Below, in pieces: positions 52,993 to 60,901 of a stretch of DNA of 64,000 nucleotides (position 1 is the stretch's first letter; each line of letters opens with the position of its first letter). Below the pieces are notes generated by a model. It saw nothing but the letters and a program-made list of their open reading frames with translations, made no database searches and was not told where the DNA came from. A program made the translations under genes and the position numbers. The stretch spans positions 121,677-185,676 of the forward strand of contig DINQ01000002.1 of assembly GCA_002426795.1 (NCBI GenBank). Reading direction: 5' to 3'. The DNA is from Bacteroidales bacterium UBA5536 (GTDB lineage Bacteria; Bacteroidota; Bacteroidia; Bacteroidales; F082).

Positions 52993-55146
52993 ATGAAGCC
53001 AAATTTCAAAAATATCAATATCAAGAACACGCCGCAGCCCAGGGTCAATATTCCCGAATGGGAATTCAAAAACCATATCGCTGCAGATTGGGAAACTCCT
53101 GAACACATCCAGGTAAAGCCTGTTTATACGGCTGCTGAGCTCGAAAATATGGAGCACCTGAATTATGCCGCAGGTATTCCGCCTTTCTTGCGCGGACCCT
53201 ACACCACCATGTATGTGATGCGTCCCTGGACCATCCGTCAGTATGCCGGTTTTTCAACCGCTGAAGAATCCAATGCTTTCTATCGCAGAAACCTGGCTGC
53301 CGGTCAAAAAGGACTTTCCGTGGCTTTCGACCTGGCAACACACCGCGGTTACGACTCTGATCACGAACGCGTGGTAGGCGATGTGGGCAAAGCCGGAGTA
53401 GCCATCGACTCGATCCTCGATATGAAAATCCTGTTCGACCAGATTCCGCTCAATAAAATGTCGGTTTCGATGACCATGAACGGTGCTGTATTACCTGTTC
53501 TGGCCTTTTACATCGTTACGGCACTCGAGCAGGGCGCCAAGCTTGAAGAGCTCTCAGGAACCATCCAAAACGACATTTTAAAGGAGTTTATGGTGCGCAA
53601 CACCTACATTTATCCTCCCGAACCTTCGATGCGCATCATTGCCGACATTTTTGAGTTCACCTCACAAAAAATGCCGAAGTTCAATTCTATCTCCATCTCG
53701 GGCTACCACATGCAGGAAGCCGGTGCCACAGCTGATATTGAACTGGCTTACACGCTGGCCGACGGACTGGATTATATCCGTACAGGCCTCAAGGCTGGCC
53801 TCGACATCGATGCCTTTGCACCCCGTTTGTCTTTCTTCTGGGCATTGGGCATGAACCACTTCATGGAAATTGCCAAAATGCGCGCCGGCCGCATGCTCTG
53901 GGCCAAAATTGTGAAACAGTTCAACCCGAAGAGCGAAAAATCGATGGCTTTGCGCACGCATACGCAAACTTCGGGATGGAGCCTCACTGAGCAAGACCCG
54001 TTCAACAATGTTGCCCGCACCTGCATCGAAGCCATGGGCGCCGCGCTGGGCCACACACAGTCGCTGCATACCAACGCCCTGGACGAAGCCATTGCCCTGC
54101 CCACTGATTTCTCGGCACGTATTGCCCGTAACACACAGATTTACATTCAGGAAGAAACCAATGTGTGTCGTGTGGTCGATCCATGGGCCGGTTCCTATTA
54201 TATCGAAAAGCTCACACAGGAAATTGCCGATAAAGCCTGGGCACATATCGAGGAGATTGAAGCCATGGGCGGTATGTCGAAAGCCATCGAAACAGGCTTG
54301 CCCAAGATGCGGATCGAAGAAGCGGCTGCCCGCAAACAGGCGCGCATCGACTCGCACAAAGACGTGATTGTGGGGGTGAACAAATACCGGCTGGAGAAAG
54401 AAGATCCCATTGAGATTTTGGATATCGACAATACTGCCGTGCGCTTATCTCAGATCAGACGTCTCGAAATGCTGCGGGCCAACCGCAACGAAGCAGAGGT
54501 GAAACAGGCCCTTGAAGCCATCACACGTTCGTGCGAAACAGGCGAAGGCAACCTGCTCGAACTGGCTGTTGATGCGGCCGCCAAGCGCGCCTCGCTGGGC
54601 GAGATTTCGACAGCCTGCGAAAAGGTGTTTGGTCGTTACAAAGCTGTTATCCGTTCCATTTCAGGGGTTTATTCTGCCGAAACCCGGGGCGATGCCAATT
54701 TTGCGAAAGCCACGGCCATGGCCGATGAGTTTGCGCAGCTCGAAGGTCGCCGGCCACGCATCATGATTGCCAAGATGGGACAGGACGGACACGACCGCGG
54801 CGCCAAAGTGGTTGCCACCGGCTATGCTGATATAGGCTTCGATGTGGATATCGGGCCCTTGTTCCAGACACCTGCCGAAGCTGCCCGTCAGGCAGCCGAG
54901 AACGATGTGCATGTGTTGGGTGTTTCGAGTCTGGCAGCAGGCCACAAAACACTTGTGCCACAAGTGATTGCCGAGCTGAAAAAACTGGGCCGCGAAGACA
55001 TCATGGTCATTGTAGGTGGCGTGATTCCGCACCAGGATTACCAATACCTGTATGATGAAGGCGCTGTGGCTATTTTTGGTCCGGGAACCGTCATTACCGA
55101 AGCAGCCATCAAAATGCTGGAGATCTTGATTGACATGCGGAAATAG
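52993..55146 (+). CDS. mutB: Methylmalonyl-CoA mutase large (alpha) subunit MutB
   Basis: 717 residues from the ATG at 52993 (an ATG at 52975, directly after the mutA TAA, would add six). The TIM-barrel catalytic part shows RPWTIRQYAGFSTAEESN, DLATHRGYDSDH, SISGYHMQEAGATA and LRTHTQTSGWSLTEQDP. The C-terminal cobalamin domain carries DGHDRG (598-603), with the Co-ligating His600. B12-dependent; it links propionyl-CoA carboxylation to the TCA branch. No MeaB/ArgK chaperone or epimerase gene follows. Confidence 0.96.
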   Translation: MKPNFKNINIKNTPQPRVNIPEWEFKNHIAADWETPEHIQVKPVYTAAELENMEHLNYAAGIPPFLRGPYTTMYVMRPWTIRQYAGFSTAEESNAFYRRNLAAGQKGLSVAFDLATHRGYDSDHERVVGDVGKAGVAIDSILDMKILFDQIPLNKMSVSMTMNGAVLPVLAFYIVTALEQGAKLEELSGTIQNDILKEFMVRNTYIYPPEPSMRIIADIFEFTSQKMPKFNSISISGYHMQEAGATADIELAYTLADGLDYIRTGLKAGLDIDAFAPRLSFFWALGMNHFMEIAKMRAGRMLWAKIVKQFNPKSEKSMALRTHTQTSGWSLTEQDPFNNVARTCIEAMGAALGHTQSLHTNALDEAIALPTDFSARIARNTQIYIQEETNVCRVVDPWAGSYYIEKLTQEIADKAWAHIEEIEAMGGMSKAIETGLPKMRIEEAAARKQARIDSHKDVIVGVNKYRLEKEDPIEILDIDNTAVRLSQIRRLEMLRANRNEAEVKQALEAITRSCETGEGNLLELAVDAAAKRASLGEISTACEKVFGRYKAVIRSISGVYSAETRGDANFAKATAMADEFAQLEGRRPRIMIAKMGQDGHDRGAKVVATGYADIGFDVDIGPLFQTPAEAARQAAENDVHVLGVSSLAAGHKTLVPQVIAELKKLGREDIMVIVGGVIPHQDYQYLYDEGAVAIFGPGTVITEAAIKMLEILIDMRK

Positions 55147-55178
55147 CAGCAAATATCAAGCTGTAAACAACCAAATAT

Positions 55179-56249
55179 ATGAAACGTTTATTTTTCACAG
55201 GCGGGCTCATGATCCTACTCATGAGCCTGTCTTGTCATACAACTAAGTGGCAAAAAGACGCCCTTAGTGGGGCAAGCATGACCTCCGAAAAAGCCGGAAA
55301 CAGTCTGTTTCACAGAACACAATCAAGTTCTATGCCGATAAACACTATAGAGCTTCTGGGTGAGGTGGCAAACACGGGCGTGATTGATTTGCATGGGCTG
55401 TATAAACGAGAGGTTTTCGTTAAAGAAGCGTTTTGCGAGGACGACTCTGTTGTGTTTAAGGGTGCATGGCGATACAGTGGTTATTCTCTTTTCGACCTAT
55501 TGAATGCACACTCCTTGCAAAAGAAGAATGTTGAAGCCTTTAGGCCTCCCATTGATGTGTATGTAATTATTCGCAATGCAGGCGGTGAATCAGTGGTTTT
55601 CAGCTGGGCTGAGATTTTTTATTCGCCAATACCTCATCAGATTATCATTGCCACTGATGCAGCACCTATTGACCCACAACGCAAAAAAGTAGCATATGAG
55701 CGAACTGTTCACAGCAAGTTAGTTTGCGCAACCGATCTGTATGCTTTTAGAAACCTTGACCAACCTGTTTCAATAGAAATAAAGTCGTTTGATAGAAAGG
55801 ATTATCCTGTTACGCGACACATGGACCCGATGTATAGTCGTGCAGTTCAGGTTGTTGTTAACGACAAACCTGTGCTTACGATTGATGAAACTGTCAATGG
55901 CTTGCCGGAAATGAGTTTGCGAAGTGTTTTTTTTGGGATGGGAATGGGTTTTCATCCATCAGCGCCTTTTTATGGGCCGGAGCTGGCCATGAGCATGCCT
56001 GGGTTGGCAAGCGCTTGTCAAACCCAATGGGTGCAACATGGTTTGGTTTGCTTTGCCGGTATTGATGGTTACAGAACACTTTTTAGCTACAGCGAACTTT
56101 TTAATCGAAACGACCAAAGTGTCCCCATACTTGATAAGACCTATCAAAACGAAAACGGCGGATTGTTTCGGTTGTTTCATCCTGCTGATTTTTATGCAGA
56201 CCGATCGGTAAAAAGTCTTGCAGAAATATATCTGTTTCTGGAAGAATAG
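55179..56249 (+). CDS. Lipoprotein with tandem sulfite-oxidase-like (molybdopterin-binding-like) regions
   Basis: 356 residues, lipoprotein Cys19 (LMSLSC). Residues about 55-190 follow the oxidoreductase molybdopterin-binding fold: ELLGEVANTGVIDLHGL, Cys87 at the place of the cofactor cysteine, then the GAWRYSGYSLFDLLNAHSL motif (W-x-G-x-x-L-x-D-L-L) and the VYVIIRNAGGESVVFSWAEIF strand-helix. Residues about 205-356 repeat part of the pattern (GYRTLFSYSELF, GGLFRLFHPADFYADRSV). Probably a ligand- or cofactor-binding domain; enzymatic activity is doubtful. It follows mutB by 32 bases, but no metabolic link is obvious. Confidence 0.65.
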   Translation: MKRLFFTGGLMILLMSLSCHTTKWQKDALSGASMTSEKAGNSLFHRTQSSSMPINTIELLGEVANTGVIDLHGLYKREVFVKEAFCEDDSVVFKGAWRYSGYSLFDLLNAHSLQKKNVEAFRPPIDVYVIIRNAGGESVVFSWAEIFYSPIPHQIIIATDAAPIDPQRKKVAYERTVHSKLVCATDLYAFRNLDQPVSIEIKSFDRKDYPVTRHMDPMYSRAVQVVVNDKPVLTIDETVNGLPEMSLRSVFFGMGMGFHPSAPFYGPELAMSMPGLASACQTQWVQHGLVCFAGIDGYRTLFSYSELFNRNDQSVPILDKTYQNENGGLFRLFHPADFYADRSVKSLAEIYLFLEE

Positions 56250-56377
56250 CTCCGATAATCAAGAAATAGCCAAGAGCTTGAACTTGTTTAAAGAAATTAA
56301 AAGTACTTTCGTCAAGGTTTAATTCTTCGCCGAAACTACAAGAGAGATGCACGAGTAAAATCATTCTTGCAGCCATT

Positions 56378-56659
56378 CCCCTTGCATTTCCCAAAATCAT
56401 TTTTTAACTTTATTGCAACAAACAAACAGCCATTCCCCCAATGCCTATTTGCCTGCACAACAACATATTACCCCCCCCCTCAACAAGCAGAAGGCAGCAA
56501 GCTTGCGCTGTTGGTTACTGCTTTTGGCAAAACGGGGGCATACAAAAACGCGTTTTGGCCATTATTTTTCCGGTTCATGAAAGTTTTTTTGATGACCGGT
56601 TTGTGTATAAATTTCCGAAAAGTGATATTTTTTGGTTGGGGAAGAATAAATTCGACTGA
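56378..56659 (+). repeat. Dispersed 282-bp direct repeat, copy 1
   Basis: Begins CCCCTTGCATTTCCC and ends AAATTCGACTGA. Contains a run of nine Cs (56471-56479) and two hairpins (56525-56534 with 56551-56561; 56570-56578 with 56592-56599). About nine substitutions and one C-run indel separate it from copy 2 in my hand alignment. No terminal inverted repeats and no target-site duplication seen. The rest of the 537-base gap 56250-56786 shows no gene. Confidence 0.95.
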
Positions 56660-56786
56660 GGATAGCTGCTTAGCCTGATGGTGTGAAGCAGCTTAACAGA
56701 AAGATGAATTAAAACATATCAAACCAAAAAAAGAAATGAAGATCTGTCATGTTTCTCTTGACAGCCTCTTTAAAAAAGAGTAGAAG

Positions 56787-58274
56787 ATGACAAAAAAAGC
56801 CAATAGTTTAATTATTGCATGTTTGCTTTTTACGTTGACGGTATCAGCGCAGCAAACATTTGAAAAAGTGATCGCATATCCTGAAGATGAGATGGTCAAT
56901 TCGGTTGTTGAGGACAATGAGGGCAACTTTGTGATGGTGGGTCGTATCTACGATATCGAAACCAATCGAAGGTCGGGATATGTATTAAAGATTGATGGGG
57001 AAGGAAATTTGCTGCGCCGAAAAATCATCAAACAATCAGATACATCCACATGTTTATTTCATAATATCCATTTTTTTAACGGTCAATATTATACCTTGGG
57101 TGCATCACAGCTCGATTCAGGCGTAGATCGACTATGGTATTTGAAGTTAAATCAGAACCTGGAAATTTTAAACGAAAAAACACTCAATATAGCTTACGGA
57201 AGAGATATTCAATATGGCAATTCAATCCTGGATTCTGACACCAATTTTGTTATAACCGGTTATACGATTGAAAGTGAAGCTAAGGAAACAGACCGGGAAA
57301 TGTATGACTACGACACTTATTTTTACAAAATTAGTATAGATGGAGACTCAATTATTGCCAAATTTAAAGCAGACGTATTTCCCTTAAATATTTCATACGA
57401 TATTATCGAAACTAACGACAACTCGAAGTATTATGCTTTTGGTTGGAATATTGCTAAAAATTTAAGATTAGACACGCAGATGCATGTGTTAAACCACGAC
57501 TTTGACAGCCTTGCAACCTATGAAGTTCCGAATGGTGTTTTTGGCTATTTTTCACCCACATATCTTGATGATGGCCATATACTTATTTGTTGTAATGGGC
57601 CTGGTACTTCACTGGATCCTAATGCGCTCGTTGTACTTTCATTAAACGATCAAGCCGAGATTATGCATTTGAATTATTTTGAAAGGGAAAACGACATGGA
57701 TGAGTATCCATCATTTCAGAATGGCATCAGTAAACGTGATGATTTTATTTATGCTGGAGGCACTTCTAATTTTGATATTTATAATCCATTTTACAGCTTT
57801 AATAATTCCTGGTTTCACCTAATCCGGATCAATCCCGATATCACGCCGGTTTGGGAATACTGGTACGGAGGCGATGCCTATTATTTTTTATACAGCATAC
57901 TGGCTACCAGCGATGGCGGCTGCCTGCTAGTGGGCAGTCGGTATGACGATGCGGTGCAGTATATGGAACGAGATATTTATGTGGTAAAAGTCAATAGCGA
58001 CGGACTGATTGTCTGGACGCAGGAAATTCCCGTTGATCAGCAGCAGATGTTGGTTTATCCCAATCCTGGCACATCATACTTCGCTGTTCAAACGCGGAAC
58101 CAGCAACTTGAGCTGGAATTGATTAGCCTGAATGGACAAGTTGTCATAAAGCAAACCTTGAACAGTGATGCCAATACCGTAGAAACCGAAAGGCTGCCAT
58201 CTGGCATATACTTCTACCGGCTCACCAACACCCGAACCCATGCCATCGAAAGCGGAAAATGGATCAAAAAATGA
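56787..58274 (+). CDS. T9SS-secreted propeller-like surface protein
   Basis: 495 residues. Signal peptide (ending TVSAQQ). The body has recurring DxxGNFVMVG, GYVLKIDGEGNL, TSDGGCLLVG and VVKVNSDGLIVW segments, the pattern of WD/PQQ-like propellers found in T9SS cargo. The C-terminal sorting domain (about 420-495) begins LVYPNPGTSYFAVQT and includes ISLNGQVVIKQTL and LPSGIYFYRLTN, ending SGKWIKK. It is bracketed by repeat copies 1 and 2. Function unknown; likely cell-surface anchored or released. Confidence 0.88.
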   Translation: MTKKANSLIIACLLFTLTVSAQQTFEKVIAYPEDEMVNSVVEDNEGNFVMVGRIYDIETNRRSGYVLKIDGEGNLLRRKIIKQSDTSTCLFHNIHFFNGQYYTLGASQLDSGVDRLWYLKLNQNLEILNEKTLNIAYGRDIQYGNSILDSDTNFVITGYTIESEAKETDREMYDYDTYFYKISIDGDSIIAKFKADVFPLNISYDIIETNDNSKYYAFGWNIAKNLRLDTQMHVLNHDFDSLATYEVPNGVFGYFSPTYLDDGHILICCNGPGTSLDPNALVVLSLNDQAEIMHLNYFERENDMDEYPSFQNGISKRDDFIYAGGTSNFDIYNPFYSFNNSWFHLIRINPDITPVWEYWYGGDAYYFLYSILATSDGGCLLVGSRYDDAVQYMERDIYVVKVNSDGLIVWTQEIPVDQQQMLVYPNPGTSYFAVQTRNQQLELELISLNGQVVIKQTLNSDANTVETERLPSGIYFYRLTNTRTHAIESGKWIKK

Positions 58275-58357
58275 TTGAAGCCGGATTGCTTGTCTTGGAA
58301 AGAAAATATTGATCTCTGAGAGATAAGATGTAGATACTGAACTTTGAATTGGGGAAA

Positions 58358-58638
58358 CCCCTTGCATTTCCCAAAATCATTTTTTAACTTTATAGCAACA
58401 AACAAACAGCCATTCCCCCAATGCCTATTTGCCTGTATAACAATGTATTACCCCCCCCTCAACAAACAGAAGGCAGCAAGTTTGCGCTGTTGGTTACTGT
58501 TTTTGGCAAAACGGGGGCATACAAAAACGCGTTTTGGCCATTATTTTTCCGGGTCATGAAAGTTTTTTTGATGACCGGTTTGTGTATAAATTTCCGAAAA
58601 GTGATATTTTTTGGTTGGGGAAGAATAAATTCGACTGA
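58358..58638 (+). repeat. Dispersed ~282-bp direct repeat, copy 2
   Basis: Same orientation as copy 1, its start exactly 1980 bases after that of copy 1. The C-run has eight Cs (58451-58458). All differences from the other copies fall outside the two hairpin stems. The flanks are unrelated to those of copies 1 and 3. Confidence 0.95.
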
Positions 58639-58718
58639 ACTTGTCCTCTTTGCATGACGCGAAGTGGATATAAAATTTATTCAAACCAATTCAATTTGTA
58701 AATTAAAAAATGAATATC

Positions 58719-58901
58719 ATGAAAAAGTCTATTGCCCTTTTGGCCTTCTTGTTTGTAGTGTTTGCAATGCCAATGTTAGTAAACGCAGAATCGGAGAATT
58801 GTCACACTGAAATTATTTGTGGTCATTATTGTGTTTGTTGTGATTTTTATGATCACGTAATTTGGTCCGAAATATATTGTGGTGGATCAGAATTAGATTA
58901 A
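58719..58901 (+). CDS. Small secreted six-cysteine peptide
   Basis: 60 residues from the ATG at 58719 (63 from the ATG at 58710). Typical signal peptide: MKKSIALLAFLFVVFAMPML, cleavage probably after VNA. The mature ~37 residues begin ESENCHTEII and hold six Cys (…C…C…C…CC…C, one pair adjacent), with acidic and aromatic residues. The layout recalls Bacteroidetes small secreted peptides (NVEALA-type) but lacks their motif. The Cys pattern could form three disulfides. It sits between repeat copy 2 and two GLPGLI genes. Function unknown; toxin, bacteriocin or signal are guesses. Confidence 0.7.
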   Translation: MKKSIALLAFLFVVFAMPMLVNAESENCHTEIICGHYCVCCDFYDHVIWSEIYCGGSELD

Positions 58902-58907
58902 TAATTT

Positions 58908-58950
58908 AATTTCACGTTGGGCAACGTTTCCTCGTTGCCAACGTGAAATT
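58908..58950 (+). terminator. Long hairpin after the cysteine-rich peptide gene
   Basis: AATTTCACGTTGG-G-CAACG (58908-58926) pairs with CGTTGCCAACGTGAAATT (58933-58950): 18 base pairs with one bulged G and a 6-base loop. The T-tract behind it is weak. The 233 bases from 58951 to 59183 are AT-rich and show no gene. Confidence 0.65.
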
Positions 58951-59183
58951 TCTATACAAAGTATTAACTAGTATCAGTTATTAATGTGTGTCGGGTTTAA
59001 TGAAAATAATTTCGTATTTAATCAAAAACTAAATACTTGTCTCTTCAATAAAGGGAGTAATTGACTTTCTTCGCTTTTTTTTAGGGAAGTGGCAAGAAAA
59101 ACATTGAGTTTATATTCATATTTCCTGATGCTCATATAATAATTTAAGAATTTTGATAAAGACATATGCAAAAACATCATTTA

Positions 59184-60005
59184 ATGAATAAGATATATCT
59201 AATATTATTAATTCAATTTCTGCCTTTTCTATCTTTCTCACAATATTTTGATTTCCCGACAAAAAAATTGGATAGTGCAAGTTTTGTTGTTTCTTATAAT
59301 CTTGATTGGAAACAGGATACTAATGATTTGAGTCGGGTAAGACATGAAAGAATGACACTTTTAATTGGTAAAGAAGTTAGTTTGTTTACGAGTTATAATT
59401 TTTACCAGTTGCGTATGATTGGAAGGATAGCTGAACAAGAAGGAAGATTGGAAGAGTTTATTAATAGTGAAGAGATTAGTAACCTTAGAACGCGCTTTAG
59501 TTATTCGATTTATAAAAACTATCCGAAAGGTAAAATAACTTACGCTGATAAAATAATTCCAGCCTTTTTAAAATATGAAGAAGATTTTAATCTTTTCAAT
59601 TGGCAACTATCAGATCAGATCGATACTATAAATGGATATTTTGCACACTGTGCATTCACTAATTATGGAGGTAGGAGGTGGGTTGCATGGTACACACTGG
59701 ATATTCCTTTGAGTGATGGGCCATATAAATTCCATGGATTGCCGGGCTTAATTCTTATGCTTTATGATGAACAAAAGCACTATTCATTTAGATTGAACTC
59801 AATTGTTAGGCCTATTGAAGCGATTGCTATTGAGTATCTTGATGTTGATTGGGTAAAAACTGACAGAAATGAATTCCTTGAAGCGGAGTCAAATTTTATT
59901 AACGATATAATAAATAGGGCAAAAGAAGCAGGAATAGATAATTATTCACAACAGGTTGCGGCAAAGAATATTTCACGGCGAAATAATCCTATTGAGCGCA
60001 AATAA
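59184..60005 (+). CDS. GLPGLI-family secreted protein (copy 1)
   Basis: 273 residues from the ATG at 59184 (an ATG at 59166 adds six). Signal peptide (ending PFLSFSQ). The family hallmark lies in GPYKFHGLPGLILMLYDE. YSIYKNYPKGKITYADKI and GGRRWVAWYTLDIPLSDG are shared with the next gene, so the two are tandem paralogues. The GLPGLI family has no known function; members often sit beside TonB-receptor-like genes. The gene is visibly more AT-rich than its downstream paralogue. Confidence 0.88.
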   Translation: MNKIYLILLIQFLPFLSFSQYFDFPTKKLDSASFVVSYNLDWKQDTNDLSRVRHERMTLLIGKEVSLFTSYNFYQLRMIGRIAEQEGRLEEFINSEEISNLRTRFSYSIYKNYPKGKITYADKIIPAFLKYEEDFNLFNWQLSDQIDTINGYFAHCAFTNYGGRRWVAWYTLDIPLSDGPYKFHGLPGLILMLYDEQKHYSFRLNSIVRPIEAIAIEYLDVDWVKTDRNEFLEAESNFINDIINRAKEAGIDNYSQQVAAKNISRRNNPIERK

Positions 60006-60058
60006 GGTCGAATGGAACTGTAGTATGAAAATTTCTAACCTGCTTCATGTAACAACAC

Positions 60059-60892
60059 ATGGAAATGAAATTTCAATCGATTTATAAGATTATAATTTTG
60101 TTTGTTATTTTAAGCCAAGTTGTAAAAACCCAATTCTACGACCTGCCTTCAAAGAAACTAACTTCTGTTGAAACAATAGTTACGTATTCGTTGAGCTGGG
60201 TCGATGATACCCTAAATCCTGGTTTTGTCAGACAGGAAGATATGTTCTTGCTGATTGGTAAAGATATCAGCCAGTTTATGGGGGTTAACTTTTATACCTT
60301 TCAAAATATGGGTCGTGACTATGAACGGGCAGGCAAAATGCAGGAGTTTAGTCAAATACCAATGGATCGATTCAGAACAAGAATCACCTATTCTATTTAT
60401 AAAAACTATCCTGCCGGCAGTCTCACCTATATCGATAAGGTGATGCCAAATATTTTCCTTTATGAGGAGAAACTGTATGACTTTGATTGGAGGCTGATCC
60501 CGGAAACAGCTGTCATACAAGAGTATAATTGCCAAAAGGCATCGACCCACTATGGTGGTCGGAAGTGGATTGCATGGTACACAATTGATTTACCTTACAA
60601 CGATGGCCCTTATAAGTTTGGTGGTTTGCCCGGCTTGATTGTAAAGCTTGTTGATGAAAAAGTGCATTACAAATTTGAGCTGGTAAAATTAGAAAGACCC
60701 GTAGACGAAACTTTCATCGAGCTGAAAGAACGCGATTATGTAAAAACCAATCGATCTGATTTTTTAAAAGCAGCCGAAAACTTCCGACAGGACATCATCA
60801 TACAAGCCAAATCGGCCGGAATTGAAAGCAATGAGGTGCAACAAAAGATGGCCAACAAAATGAAAAGAAGAAACAACCCCATCGAATATTAA
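60059..60892 (+). CDS. GLPGLI-family secreted protein (copy 2)
   Basis: 277 residues with a signal peptide (YKIIILFVILSQVVKTQ). Shares with copy 1 the LLIGKDIS start, the YSIYKNYPAGSLTYIDKV and GGRKWIAWYTIDLPYNDG blocks, the GPYKFGGLPGLIVKLVDE hallmark, and the RRNNPIEY end. It is followed by the barrel gene after 9 bases. Base composition is closer to the chromosomal average than copy 1. Confidence 0.88.
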   Translation: MEMKFQSIYKIIILFVILSQVVKTQFYDLPSKKLTSVETIVTYSLSWVDDTLNPGFVRQEDMFLLIGKDISQFMGVNFYTFQNMGRDYERAGKMQEFSQIPMDRFRTRITYSIYKNYPAGSLTYIDKVMPNIFLYEEKLYDFDWRLIPETAVIQEYNCQKASTHYGGRKWIAWYTIDLPYNDGPYKFGGLPGLIVKLVDEKVHYKFELVKLERPVDETFIELKERDYVKTNRSDFLKAAENFRQDIIIQAKSAGIESNEVQQKMANKMKRRNNPIEY

Positions 60893-60901
60893 TCAGATAC
60901 C

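Noticed and set aside
56367..56678. ORF of about 100 codons across repeat copy 1, with a similar ORF in copy 2 (58421-58657)
   Set aside because: The C-run indel changes the upstream frame between copies, several substitutions are non-synonymous, and the conserved signal is the hairpins. It fits a non-coding element better than a gene.
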